The notes under the pieces are model-generated. The model was not told the origin of the DNA and searched no databases. It saw nothing but the letters and a program-made list of their open reading frames with translations. Source: Hydrogenothermaceae bacterium (lineage in GTDB: Bacteria > Aquificota > Aquificia > Aquificales > Hydrogenothermaceae). Taken from it: a DNA stretch of 54,864 bases. The number at the start of each line of letters is the position of its first letter. The stretch's first letter is position 1. The DNA is taken from the NCBI GenBank assembly GCA_015519975.1, contig WIAL01000033.1, positions 1 to 54,864 on the forward strand, in the 5' to 3' direction. Positions 1 to 10,923 of the stretch are shown one piece after another. The translations under genes were made by a program, and so were the position numbers.

Positions 1-522
1 AAAGGTAAATATTTTGTTTTTACCTCTAATGTAGACGGGCAGTTTCAAAAAGCAGGATATGATGAAAAAAGAATAGTTGAAATTCACGGAAGCATTCATT
101 TTATGCAGTGTACACTTCCTTGTAGAGATGATATATGGTCTGCAGATGAGATTGAGATAAAAATAGATGAGGAAAATTTTGAAGCCTTAGACCCATTACC
201 AAAATGTAAACACTGCCAAAGAGTGGCTAGACCTAATATACTTATGTTTGGCGACTATGAATGGATACCTGAAAGAACCGAAAAACAGGAATTTTTATTT
301 GAAAGATGGCTTGAAAAAATATCTTATATGGATTACAGGCTTGTCATTATAGAAATTGGAGCCGGTAAGGCAGTCCCAACAGTTAGATGGACATCAGAAA
401 GAATTTCTTCCCATTTTAATGCTCCTTTAATAAGAATTAACCCTAGAAATTATGATGTGCCTGCAGGAGGTATTTCAATACCACTTGGAGGTCTTGAAGG
501 TATAAAAAGGCTTGTTTCGTGA
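1..522 (+). CDS. Sir2-family NAD-dependent protein deacylase (5'-truncated)
   Basis: Open reading frame already open at base 1, so the N-terminal Rossmann part is missing. Seen: TSNVDG (equivalent of the TQNID motif), IHGS with the catalytic His, two zinc Cys pairs (CTLPC and CKHC), RPNILMFGD, and IEIGAGKAVPTVR near the NAD-binding end. Sirtuins remove acyl groups from lysine using NAD. It ends 12 bases before nadD, an NAD biosynthesis gene, so co-transcription is likely. The deacylase assignment is firm at family level; the acyl specificity cannot be read. Confidence 0.85.
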   Translation, partial: KGKYFVFTSNVDGQFQKAGYDEKRIVEIHGSIHFMQCTLPCRDDIWSADEIEIKIDEENFEALDPLPKCKHCQRVARPNILMFGDYEWIPERTEKQEFLFERWLEKISYMDYRLVIIEIGAGKAVPTVRWTSERISSHFNAPLIRINPRNYDVPAGGISIPLGGLEGIKRLVS

Positions 523-534
523 TACCATATTTGT

Positions 535-1164
535 ATGATTGCATTATACGGTGGAAGTTTTGATCCTGTTCATATAGGTCATTTAAGAATAGCTGAGGAT
601 ATAAGGGAAAATTATAATTTTGAAAAAATAATTTTTATTCCTGCTTATATTTCTCCACTCAAAGCAAAATCTAATGCCTCTGCAGAAGATAGATTGAATA
701 TGCTTCATCTTGCAACAAAAGACAATCCTAATTTTGAAATATCTACTATTGAAATAGACAGGAAAGGTAGATCTTATACAATAGATACTGTAAAGTTTTT
801 CAAAGAAAAACTAGGTTATAACCCATATTTCATAGTAGGTACAGATGCATTTTTAACTCTTCATTTATGGAAAGACTATAAAGAACTTGTAAAATTAACA
901 AATTTTATAGTTGTAGGCAGAGGACAAGATACATTTTACAGCATCAAAACTTACATTGAAGAATATTTTCCAAAAAGCCCTTTAATAAGAAAAACTAAAA
1001 TTAATCCTGAAATTACCGGCATATACTTTTTTGACTGTAGAAGAATAGATGTTTCTTCTACTGAAATAAGACATAGAATTAAAGAAAATAAGAGTATAAA
1101 ATATCTTGTATTAAAAGAAGTTGAAGATTATATTTATAAAAAAAACCTGTACAGAGGAGAATAA
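535..1164 (+). CDS. nadD: Nicotinate-nucleotide adenylyltransferase
   Basis: 209 residues, usual length for NadD, which adenylates nicotinate mononucleotide to deamido-NAD. The N-terminus carries the nucleotidyltransferase signature GGSFDPVHIGHL (residues 6-17), and the C-terminal part has VSSTEIR, the ISSTxIR motif. VGTDAFLTLHLWKDY in the middle matches the family. It follows the Sir2 gene by 12 bases and abuts clpS, so the three probably form one transcript. Cytosolic enzyme. Confidence 0.95.
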   Translation: MIALYGGSFDPVHIGHLRIAEDIRENYNFEKIIFIPAYISPLKAKSNASAEDRLNMLHLATKDNPNFEISTIEIDRKGRSYTIDTVKFFKEKLGYNPYFIVGTDAFLTLHLWKDYKELVKLTNFIVVGRGQDTFYSIKTYIEEYFPKSPLIRKTKINPEITGIYFFDCRRIDVSSTEIRHRIKENKSIKYLVLKEVEDYIYKKNLYRGE

Positions 1165-1443
1165 ATGGGAATTGGTTTTGAAGTTGATGTAAAGGAAAAA
1201 CAATCTACTGAAATAAATATTCCTGCTAAAGTCGTTTTATACGATGATGACTGGCATACTTTTGATGAGGTTATAAATCAGCTTATGAAAGCTTTAGGCT
1301 GTGATTATGCAACAGCAGAAAGATTGACCATGGAAGTACATACAAAAGGAAAATCAACAGTTTTTGAAGGGGATTTGGAAGAAGCATTAAAAGTTGCTAA
1401 TATTTTGGAAGAAATAGATCTATCAGTTGAAGTTTACATCTGA
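1165..1443 (+). CDS. clpS: ATP-dependent Clp protease adaptor ClpS
   Basis: 92 residues. The core VVLYDDDWHTFDEV is the ClpS N-degron pocket motif (LYNDDxTPMEFV in the family), followed by the helix with TMEVHTKGKSTVFEGDLEEA. ClpS delivers N-degron proteins to ClpA/ClpC. The ATG directly follows the nadD stop with an AGAGGAGAA ribosome site before it. The 3' end overlaps the convergent kdsB end by 10 bases. The Trp in place of the usual Thr-Pro is a modest family divergence. Confidence 0.88.
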   Translation: MGIGFEVDVKEKQSTEINIPAKVVLYDDDWHTFDEVINQLMKALGCDYATAERLTMEVHTKGKSTVFEGDLEEALKVANILEEIDLSVEVYI

Positions 1444-2168
1444 TTTAACATAGAACAAACTTTTTCATAATCTTCACGAGTATCTACCCCTACAGTTTCT
1501 GAAACTGCTTTTATCATTTTTATTTTAACGCCGTAGTGTAAAAATCGAAGCTGTTCTAATTTTTCGGCAAGTTCTAAAGGTGAAGGCTCATATTTATATG
1601 CAAAATTTAAAAGGGCTTTTCTTTGATAGCCGTAAACGCCAATATGCTTATTCACAAGGTTATTATTTTTTAAATATTCAACACTTTCATCTCTTACAAA
1701 AGGAACAGGACTTCTTGAAAAATAAAGAGCAAAATCTTCTTTATCCATTACTACCTTTACAACATTAGGATTTAAATAATCCTCTTCCTTTGAGATAGGA
1801 AAATACAAGGAGGCAACTTCCGCAGTTTCTAAAGCTTGAAATATTTTTTCTATATCTTCAATATTTACAAAAGGTTCATCTCCCTGCACATTAACAATTT
1901 TCTTAATTTCAGGTAATTCCTTTACAACATAAGCAATTCTATCACTTCCACTTTTTAATTCAGAGGGAGTTAGATAAACATCAACATCTAACCCTTTAAG
2001 AGTATCTTTTATTTTTTCAGAGTCTGTGGCAACAATAATTTTTACATCTTTTAATTTTAGGCAGTTTTCTACAGTCCATCTTATAAGAGGTTTTCCGCAA
2101 ATATCTAAAAGCATTTTATTTTTTAATCTGGTTGAACCTTCTCTTGCTGGAATTAAAACTGCTTTCAT
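1434..2168 (-). CDS. kdsB: 3-deoxy-manno-octulosonate cytidylyltransferase
   Basis: 244 residues, standard length. Seen: IPAREGSTRLKNKML at the N-terminus (nucleotide-binding loop), VQGDEPF in the middle (metal/substrate motif) and GVDTREDYEKV at the C-terminus. KdsB makes CMP-KDO for lipid A/inner core assembly, which implies a Gram-negative type envelope. Transcribed against clpS, with a 10-base tail-to-tail overlap. The next feature upstream is tRNA-Phe on the opposite strand. Confidence 0.95.
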   Translation of the reverse strand: MKAVLIPAREGSTRLKNKMLLDICGKPLIRWTVENCLKLKDVKIIVATDSEKIKDTLKGLDVDVYLTPSELKSGSDRIAYVVKELPEIKKIVNVQGDEPFVNIEDIEKIFQALETAEVASLYFPISKEEDYLNPNVVKVVMDKEDFALYFSRSPVPFVRDESVEYLKNNNLVNKHIGVYGYQRKALLNFAYKYEPSPLELAEKLEQLRFLHYGVKIKMIKAVSETVGVDTREDYEKVCSMLNQM

Positions 2169-2221
2169 TTCTTACCTCTTGCATTCATTGAAATTTCTTA
2201 TTATAATATATATTCCAAAGT

Positions 2222-2297
2222 GGCCAGGTAGCTCAGTTGGTAGAGCACGCGGCTGAAAACCGCGGTGTCGGCGGTTCGATTCCGCCCTTGGCCACCA
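2222..2297 (+). tRNA. tRNA-Phe (GAA)
   Basis: Complete cloverleaf of 76 bases with encoded CCA. Acceptor GGCCAGG pairs with CTTGGCC (one G-U). D arm GCTCAGTTGGTAGAGC, anticodon stem-loop CGCGGCTGAAAACCGCG with anticodon GAA, T arm GGCGGTTCGATTCCGCC. Confidence 0.97.
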
Positions 2298-2303
2298 TTA
2301 ATA

Positions 2304-2777
2304 TTAATACTCTTCAATGTAAAACTCATCAAGTTCATCTAAAAGCTCTTTTACTGTTTTTTTTAAAACTGGATGTATCAAATCTGGATTCAAATCACAA
2401 AGTGGCTTTAAAACAAAATCTCTTTCCTGAATTCTAGGATGAGGAATCACTAAAAAATCCGTTTCATAAATTAAATCCTCATAAAACAAAATATCTATAT
2501 CAATTTCCCTGGGACCCCAGTGAAATCTTTTTTTTCTGCCGACTTTATTTTCTACTTTCTTAACAAAATCAAAAAGCTCATCAGGAGAAAGATCCGTTAA
2601 ACCCATTAAAGCAGTGTTTAAAAAATAGTCTTGATTTTTAAAGCCGTAAGGTTTTGATTTATAAATTTTTGCGAGTTTTACATTATTTATTTTTTCTGAT
2701 AAAAGATTTACAGCATGTTTTATATTTTTTTCTTTATCTCCAACATTAGACCCAAGACCTAAAAAAATAGTTTTCAT
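2304..2777 (-). CDS. folK: 2-amino-4-hydroxy-6-hydroxymethyldihydropteridine pyrophosphokinase
   Basis: About 157 residues. Seen: LGLGSNVGDKEKN at the start and the HPPK signature WGPREIDIDILFY, with the catalytic Asp pair in DIDIL. It transfers pyrophosphate from ATP to the pterin in folate synthesis. The ATG at 2777 follows AGGTG closely. An in-frame GTG two codons earlier (2783) is an alternative start but has no ribosome site. The stop lies 6 bases beyond tRNA-Phe on the opposite strand. Confidence 0.93.
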   Translation of the reverse strand: MKTIFLGLGSNVGDKEKNIKHAVNLLSEKINNVKLAKIYKSKPYGFKNQDYFLNTALMGLTDLSPDELFDFVKKVENKVGRKKRFHWGPREIDIDILFYEDLIYETDFLVIPHPRIQERDFVLKPLCDLNPDLIHPVLKKTVKELLDELDEFYIEEY

Positions 2778-2833
2778 TTTCACCTGTTATATAATATTTT
2801 CTAAATTTTAAGATTATAACAAAAACTTGGAAA

Positions 2834-4108
2834 ATGAAAAAAATACTTGTACTGCTTTTAATTTTTAATATAAGTTTTGCTTCTATTGATCAGCTTTTAG
2901 AAAAAGCAAGTATATCTGCAAAAGAAAAGCAGCTAAGAAAATATTTTAATATAGCCTTTGAAAGTTATAACGAAGGTTTATTTGATATAACTGAAAAAAA
3001 CTGTCTTAAATTTTTAAAAACAGCTTCTCCAAATGACAAAAACTTTAGTAAAGTTTTAGAACTTTTAGCCCATACTTATTATAGAACCAAAAACAAATGG
3101 GCTATGGAAAATTATGTTGCAAAGTATCTCTACAAGTATAAAAGATTTATAGATGAGGACAGCGCCAAAAAAATCTTTGTTTTAATCAATAACCTGTTTT
3201 TAGACTATCCTAATAAAAAGCAGTATTTTTTAAAAAGGTTTAAATATATTTGGAAATTTAAAAAAAAGCCATTTCTACTGCCAGAAGAACTTAAAAATTT
3301 TACGCCTTATGTAAATGTTTTCCCTTTTGAAAATTCAAGGCTCTTTGGAATTAATAAAATTTATTTTTCAGATAAGAACCAGACATTATACGAAGTTGGT
3401 TATAAAGTGGATATGGGATTTGATGAGCTTAGAGAAGCTAATCCACTGTTAAATCCATTTGATATAAGAAAAGGAACCGCAATTTTTTTACCGAGAAGAA
3501 GAATTATCCCTGCTATAAAGTACCAAGATAGAGAAATTTATATAAATCTAACAGAAAAGAGACTCTATTACATTTATAAAGATAAAAAAAATAAAAACAG
3601 ATATGTGATAACTTTTCCTATTGGAATCGGTACAGATGATACAAAATCACCTGTTGGAGCATTTAAAATAACTGAAAAAAGAAAAAATCCTGCGTGGTAT
3701 GTTCCCAAAAACATAAAAGAAGAAAATCCTGAACTTCCAGATGTTGTCCCTCCAGGAGAGAACAATCCTTTAGGCACCAGGGCAATGAGATTAAGCCACA
3801 GCTCTTACCTGATTCACGGAACCAGTAAGAATTTTGGAGTAGGCTTAAAAGTAAGCCACGGCTGTATCAGACTTTTTAATAGAGATGTGGAAAGGCTTTT
3901 TGAAATAGTAGATATTAATACAAAAGTGAAAATTTTCGATAAAAAAATTAAGGCCACTTATATTGGCAAAAATAAATATGTTGAATTTCATGCAAAAAAA
4001 AAGGAATTAAATGAATTAAAATTAAATATATATGCTAGTAAGGTTAATAAAAATTATCTTGAATATTTAAAAAAGGAAAGAAGGGGATTTGCTTTTCCCC
4101 TTTATTGA
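2834..4108 (+). CDS. L,D-transpeptidase (YkuD domain) with N-terminal signal peptide
   Basis: 424 residues. A short signal peptide (ILVLLLIFNISFAS) precedes a helical N-terminal region. A LysM-like stretch (about residues 190-225, ending KGTAIFLPRRR) follows, then a YkuD domain with HGTSKN and SHGCIRLFNRDV carrying the catalytic His and Cys. Such enzymes make 3-3 cross-links in peptidoglycan or anchor lipoproteins to it in the periplasm. It is convergent with a coiled-coil lipoprotein gene, a possible anchoring partner by analogy with ErfK and Lpp, which is inference. Confidence 0.9.
   Translation: MKKILVLLLIFNISFASIDQLLEKASISAKEKQLRKYFNIAFESYNEGLFDITEKNCLKFLKTASPNDKNFSKVLELLAHTYYRTKNKWAMENYVAKYLYKYKRFIDEDSAKKIFVLINNLFLDYPNKKQYFLKRFKYIWKFKKKPFLLPEELKNFTPYVNVFPFENSRLFGINKIYFSDKNQTLYEVGYKVDMGFDELREANPLLNPFDIRKGTAIFLPRRRIIPAIKYQDREIYINLTEKRLYYIYKDKKNKNRYVITFPIGIGTDDTKSPVGAFKITEKRKNPAWYVPKNIKEENPELPDVVPPGENNPLGTRAMRLSHSSYLIHGTSKNFGVGLKVSHGCIRLFNRDVERLFEIVDINTKVKIFDKKIKATYIGKNKYVEFHAKKKELNELKLNIYASKVNKNYLEYLKKERRGFAFPLY
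4081..4103. terminator. Probable bidirectional terminator between convergent genes
   Basis: Inverted repeat AAGGGGA / TCCCCTT with an 8-base loop at the end of the L,D-transpeptidase gene. The minus strand continues into a T-rich run, which suits the lipoprotein gene reading toward it. The plus strand has only a short T run. Confidence 0.45.
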
Positions 4109-4110
4109 TA

Positions 4111-4509
4111 TTATTTTCTTAACTTTTTCTCAATTAAAGATTGTAAATTCTCATTAGTTCTTTTAAGTTCTGCCTGAAGAGCAGCTATATCTTCTGCATT
4201 TTTATCTGCTTTTTTATCAGCCATTTCAGCAGTATTAACTGCTTTATTTACTTTTGATTCAAGCTCATTTAGCTTGCTCTTTATTTCTTTGTGTTCTTTT
4301 TCAAGCTTAGCAATTTTATCCTTATTAGCCTGTACATCTCCTTTTAATCCTGCAAGTTGTTGTTCAACGTCAGATAATCTTTTCTCAAGTTGAGCCTGTT
4401 TTTCTTTTACAGGTGCTATCTGTTCCTCTACATAAGCTTTTGTGGCACATGATGTAAAAATTCCTGCAGAAATTAATCCAATAGCTGATAATTTTAAAAT
4501 TTTATTCAT
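4111..4509 (-). CDS. Lpp-like coiled-coil outer membrane lipoprotein
   Basis: 132 residues. The N-terminus is a lipoprotein signal ending in the lipobox IFTSC (Cys at about residue 20). The rest is an almost unbroken heptad coiled coil (EEQIAPVKEKQAQLEKRL onward) ending in Lys-Lys-Leu-Arg-Lys, similar in layout to the Lpp C-terminal Lys. Likely a trimeric spacer tying the outer membrane to peptidoglycan. SD AGGAGG lies about 9 bases before the ATG. No enzymatic domain is seen. Confidence 0.8.
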   Translation of the reverse strand: MNKILKLSAIGLISAGIFTSCATKAYVEEQIAPVKEKQAQLEKRLSDVEQQLAGLKGDVQANKDKIAKLEKEHKEIKSKLNELESKVNKAVNTAEMADKKADKNAEDIAALQAELKRTNENLQSLIEKKLRK

Positions 4510-4580
4510 ATCTTTTCTTCCTCCTATATTTTATGTTTCAAATTTAAGTATAAATAATTTTTCGAACAATATCAAACTTT

Positions 4581-5756
4581 CTAAAAGGATTTTTCGTAAA
4601 TCTCAAAAAAATTTTTTAGTACTTTATTGTATGTATCTGTTCTAATTTGATTTTTTTTTACATCTAAAGAATTATAAATTTCTAACACTTTTTGCTGTAG
4701 CTTCTTGTCCAAGGCTTTTGTTGGAAAATTTTCGTAAGTTTTACCTTTTATCCATTCAAAATAGCTTATAAAAACTCCTCCTCCATTAACTACAATATCA
4801 GGCATTACTATTATATTTTTCTCACGTAATTTTTTTTCTACAGATAGATTAATACCAGCATTCGATGCCTCTACAATTATTTTAGCTTTAATTTTATCCA
4901 CATTTTTTTCATTAATCGAATCTTCAACAGCCGCAAGAATCAGTACATCAAACTCTTGCTCTAAAAACTCTTTAGGAGGAAACATTTTACAATTTGGATA
5001 ATATATAACAGAACCCTTATCTTTCTTTATTTCGCTCAGTTTATCTAAATTAATATCACTGCAAACTATTCCACCTTTTGAATCACAAACTCCGCTTATT
5101 TTATATCCCATTTGAATTAATTTTTCTGCTACATAATACCCAACATTTCCAAAGCCTTGTATACCTATTTTGGGATTTTTGATTTTTAAGTCATTTAAAA
5201 GATTAATTAAAAAATAAGCCACTCCGTATCCTGTTGATTTTTTTCTATAATCAAGGCCCATTATATATTTTGGTTTTCCTGTTACTACAGAAAATGAGGT
5301 AATTCCTTTTACATTTCTATATTCTTCAAATATTGTTTGCATAACTGTTTCATCTGATCCCATATCAGGAGCTAAAACATCTTTATCTACTCCTATATTA
5401 TCTATCATTAACTTTGTGTACTCTTTTACTACTTGGTGCAGCTCTTTTTTGCCGTAATCCTTTACATCTATACAAATTCCCCCTTTAGCGCCTCCAAAAG
5501 GAAGATTATACAGTCTATTTTTCAGGCTCATAATAAAAGCTAATTTTTTCATTTCATTAAGAGATACATTTTTATGTAATCTAAAACCTCCTTTATAGAT
5601 TCCAAAATCATTGTTGTGCTGAGCCCTGTATCCTTTAAATATTTTTCCATTATGCTTTATAGATATAGAAACAATTTTATTAAAGGAAAATATGTATTCT
5701 ATAAACTCTTTTGGATAATCCAGATTTTCCTGAATATATGCTTTATATTCTTCCAT
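4581..5756 (-). CDS. Glu/Leu/Phe/Val dehydrogenase (glutamate dehydrogenase-like)
   Basis: 391 residues, shorter than the usual ~415-450 of hexameric GDH. Seen: LPFGGAKGGICIDV (substrate/catalytic Lys loop), APDMGSDE, the Rossmann IQGFGNVGYYVAEKL, and VEASNAGIN with VNGGGVFISYFEW at the C-terminal side. It probably interconverts 2-oxoglutarate and glutamate with NAD(P). The start codon directly follows the ligA stop, so it is the last gene of the minus-strand run. Substrate choice within the family is not certain. Confidence 0.85.
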   Translation of the reverse strand: MEEYKAYIQENLDYPKEFIEYIFSFNKIVSISIKHNGKIFKGYRAQHNNDFGIYKGGFRLHKNVSLNEMKKLAFIMSLKNRLYNLPFGGAKGGICIDVKDYGKKELHQVVKEYTKLMIDNIGVDKDVLAPDMGSDETVMQTIFEEYRNVKGITSFSVVTGKPKYIMGLDYRKKSTGYGVAYFLINLLNDLKIKNPKIGIQGFGNVGYYVAEKLIQMGYKISGVCDSKGGIVCSDINLDKLSEIKKDKGSVIYYPNCKMFPPKEFLEQEFDVLILAAVEDSINEKNVDKIKAKIIVEASNAGINLSVEKKLREKNIIVMPDIVVNGGGVFISYFEWIKGKTYENFPTKALDKKLQQKVLEIYNSLDVKKNQIRTDTYNKVLKNFFEIYEKSF

Positions 5757-7877
<2,121 letters not shown>

Positions 7878-7887
7878 TTATTTTCTA

Positions 7888-10800
7888 TTATACAACTTCA
7901 CCTTTCCATAATAGCCCTAGCTTAAATTCTATATCTTTTTCAGGAAAAATCTTTTTCACTGCTTTTAAATAGTACTCTTTTTGTTTTTCATAAGCTTTTA
8001 TTATTTTTTCTTTTTCTTCCTTTGTTTCATATCTATTTGTTTTGTAATCCATAACAGTTACTTTTCCATCCTTTTCATAAATAACATCTATTCTACCTTC
8101 TATGTACTTTTCATTCTCATATAATGTGAATGGAAGTTCTCTAAAAATTATATTAGCTTTTTTTAATTCCTCATGAAGGGGAGAGTTTATAAATTTTTCT
8201 AAAATTTTACGGCTGTTTTCTTTTACTATATCTTTAATAGGTTCGGGTATTATTTTCTCGTGTTTTTTTATTAATAGATTTAACTGTTCTAATGATACGT
8301 TATCGAAATCTAGTTCTTCTAAAACATTATGCACAACAATGCCTGTGTAAATAGAAATGTTTTCATCTGTATTTTTTGAAAAATTAAATTTTATTTCTTC
8401 CCTTTCCTTTTCTTCTTGCATTATCTGGGATACAGATGTAAATCTTGCGTTACTAAGATGTTTTTCATAAATTTCTTTTAGTTTTTTTTCCTTTTCTAAT
8501 ATTTTGTTAAGCTTTTCTTCTATATTATCGAGATCCGAATTATCTGTTGCCTCTAAAGTCTCTTCTAAATTATTAAAATCAGCTTCCCATTTTTCTATTT
8601 CAATGAAATTCTTATTTTTTTTCAAAAACTGATCTATAAATTTTCCAAAACTTCTGCTTCCACTTTTTTTACTTTTTATAAAAATAAGCTCTTTTTCTGC
8701 CCTTGTAATTGCTACATAAAAGAGTCTTTCCCATTCTTGGCTTATGTTTTCCTTTACCTTTTCCTCATATATATTCATTTTTTCGCTTTTAGCATAAGGA
8801 AAGTTAAGGAGTATTTCATTATTATAAATATTGATATTATTTGCTTTTAGCTGGTCAGGTTCTATGGATATTAAAGGAATAATTACAACTTTATTTTGAA
8901 GACCTTTTGATTTATGCATTGTTAAAAGCTGAACTGCATTCTCATTAAATGCCTGTGCCTCTGAAACAGCTGCTGTTTCTGCAAATAATATAAAATCTCG
9001 TAAAGAAAAGTTTTCTAGTGTTTTTTGTTTTGCTATTAATTTAAACTTTTTTAAATTTTCTAAAATTTGACCGTTTTCATCAATAAGAGAAAAACTTTCA
9101 AGTAAGTCTGTATCCTGATAAATTTTATCCACAATTTCTTCAACGGAAAGATTGTATTTATTTTTTATTATTTCATTTATAGTATCTAAGTTGTCTGTTT
9201 TTAACTCATTTATGGAGAAGTTATTTTTATTTTCATAAAGTTTTTTATCTTCTAAGAGTATTAAAGGAGATTTTAAAACTTTTAAAAGCTCTATCTTCCT
9301 TTTTGGAAATTCTATTAGTTTTAAGATATTTATTAAGGTTTTTACTTCATGAGTTTCAAAAATGTTTTCACCTTCTGGTATGGAGGTTGGTATATTATAG
9401 GATTTTAAAATTTCTTCAAATGTATATAGATGATTATTTCTTCTAAAAAGAACCATTATATCTTTATAATCATACCCTTGTTGTTTTAATTTCTTTATTA
9501 AATCTGCTGTAGCTCTTGCTTCGATCTCAACTATTTCATTATTTTTTAAATTTCCAAGCTTTAAATCTATTAATTTTATTTTTCCAGATTCATTTTTATT
9601 TGCTTCTAAATTTTGTTTGAATTTGTCGTCCAAATAATTAAGGATAATACCATCTGAAAGTATTTTATTGAAAAATTCTACCAGCTTAGGCTCACTTCTA
9701 TAGTTCCTATTTAAAGCCTTATCCAAGAAAGAGTTTTCATTTAAAAAATCAAAGTATACATCTAAATCTGCATTTCTCCAGGTGTAAATACATTGTTTTG
9801 GGTCCCCAAAAACATAAATGTTATCATTTGATATTTCTTTTATTATCTGCGTCTGAATGTTATCTGTGTCCTGAAACTCGTCAATGAAAATGTACTTGAA
9901 GCTGTTCTTTATCTGCTTTTTTATGTCTGGCTCATTTTTTATCATTTTGAGAGTTTTTTCTAGAATATCATTAAAATCTAGTATTTTTTCTTCTTTTTTA
10001 ATATCATCAACAAATGAAATAAATTCAAAAACTTTATTCAAAAGTAAATTTGCGTTGTAATCCAGTAATTTGGTTTTTAACCTATAAAGTGCATTTATGA
10101 TATCTTTTTGAAGGCTTAAAAATTCTTCATCTTTCAATAAGGGTTTTATATTTTCTTTATAAAATTCCTTTTCTTCTTCTGTTAAATTTTTTGGTTTTTT
10201 GAAAATTTTAGCTTTTTCAAGTTTTATGCTGGGTAAATTTTGTAAATCCTCTGAACTTAATTTATGTAGTATAACATCTAGATTTGTTTCCCAAAATTTT
10301 TCTGCCTGCGGGAAAAGGTATGAGTATTTGTCAAAGAACTCATTAATTAAATATTCAATCTGTTTAGATAAATCATTAATATTTTTTTCTTGCTGATTAA
10401 AGTTAGTATTAGGTTTTTTAAGCTTTAATCTTTCTTTGTAAAGCTGCATAAAAATCTTTTTTAATTTTTTTTCGCTATCTGTAAAAAAAGTTATTATTTT
10501 TTCCCAGTCTTTAGGGCTTTCTTTAAAATCTTTTTCTATCCATTTTTCAAAAAATAATTTTAAAGTATAATCAAGCTGAGAATTTAAAATAGAAAATGAC
10601 CTGTCTATTCCTGAAGCGTGAGGATATTTTTTTAAAAATCTAAAAAATATGCTATGAAAAGTTCCTATATACCCGCTGTCTATAAATAAAAGCTGTTTAT
10701 GTAGTTTTATTTTTTCTTTTTTGGATACATTCGGGTCTTTTAATGCTTCTTTTATCCTCTCTGAAATTTTTAATTTTAACTCTGCTGCTGCTTTTTCTGT

Positions 10801-10923
10801 GAAGGTAAGAATTAACATTTGTCTTAAGGGTATATTTTCATTTTTTATTTTATCTATAACTTCAGATACAAGATTATAAGTTTTACCTGTACCGGCTGAT
10901 GCTATATAGTTTATATTTGCCAT
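7888..10923 (-). CDS. AddA/RecB-like UvrD-family helicase-nuclease
   Basis: 1011 residues. Walker A ASAGTGKT at residues 9-16, motif II FIDEFQDTD, motif III GDPKQCIY, NYRS, HKSKGLQNKVVI (motif V) and FYVAITRAEKEL. A C-terminal PD-(D/E)xK nuclease follows with GRIDVIYEKDGKVTVMDYKTN. It should unwind and resect double-strand ends for recombination. It directly follows the AddB-like gene (stop 10924, start 10923), so the two probably form one complex. Shorter than B. subtilis AddA (~1230), so 'AddA-like' is the safe call. Confidence 0.87.
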   Translation of the reverse strand: MANINYIASAGTGKTYNLVSEVIDKIKNENIPLRQMLILTFTEKAAAELKLKISERIKEALKDPNVSKKEKIKLHKQLLFIDSGYIGTFHSIFFRFLKKYPHASGIDRSFSILNSQLDYTLKLFFEKWIEKDFKESPKDWEKIITFFTDSEKKLKKIFMQLYKERLKLKKPNTNFNQQEKNINDLSKQIEYLINEFFDKYSYLFPQAEKFWETNLDVILHKLSSEDLQNLPSIKLEKAKIFKKPKNLTEEEKEFYKENIKPLLKDEEFLSLQKDIINALYRLKTKLLDYNANLLLNKVFEFISFVDDIKKEEKILDFNDILEKTLKMIKNEPDIKKQIKNSFKYIFIDEFQDTDNIQTQIIKEISNDNIYVFGDPKQCIYTWRNADLDVYFDFLNENSFLDKALNRNYRSEPKLVEFFNKILSDGIILNYLDDKFKQNLEANKNESGKIKLIDLKLGNLKNNEIVEIEARATADLIKKLKQQGYDYKDIMVLFRRNNHLYTFEEILKSYNIPTSIPEGENIFETHEVKTLINILKLIEFPKRKIELLKVLKSPLILLEDKKLYENKNNFSINELKTDNLDTINEIIKNKYNLSVEEIVDKIYQDTDLLESFSLIDENGQILENLKKFKLIAKQKTLENFSLRDFILFAETAAVSEAQAFNENAVQLLTMHKSKGLQNKVVIIPLISIEPDQLKANNINIYNNEILLNFPYAKSEKMNIYEEKVKENISQEWERLFYVAITRAEKELIFIKSKKSGSRSFGKFIDQFLKKNKNFIEIEKWEADFNNLEETLEATDNSDLDNIEEKLNKILEKEKKLKEIYEKHLSNARFTSVSQIMQEEKEREEIKFNFSKNTDENISIYTGIVVHNVLEELDFDNVSLEQLNLLIKKHEKIIPEPIKDIVKENSRKILEKFINSPLHEELKKANIIFRELPFTLYENEKYIEGRIDVIYEKDGKVTVMDYKTNRYETKEEKEKIIKAYEKQKEYYLKAVKKIFPEKDIEFKLGLLWKGEVV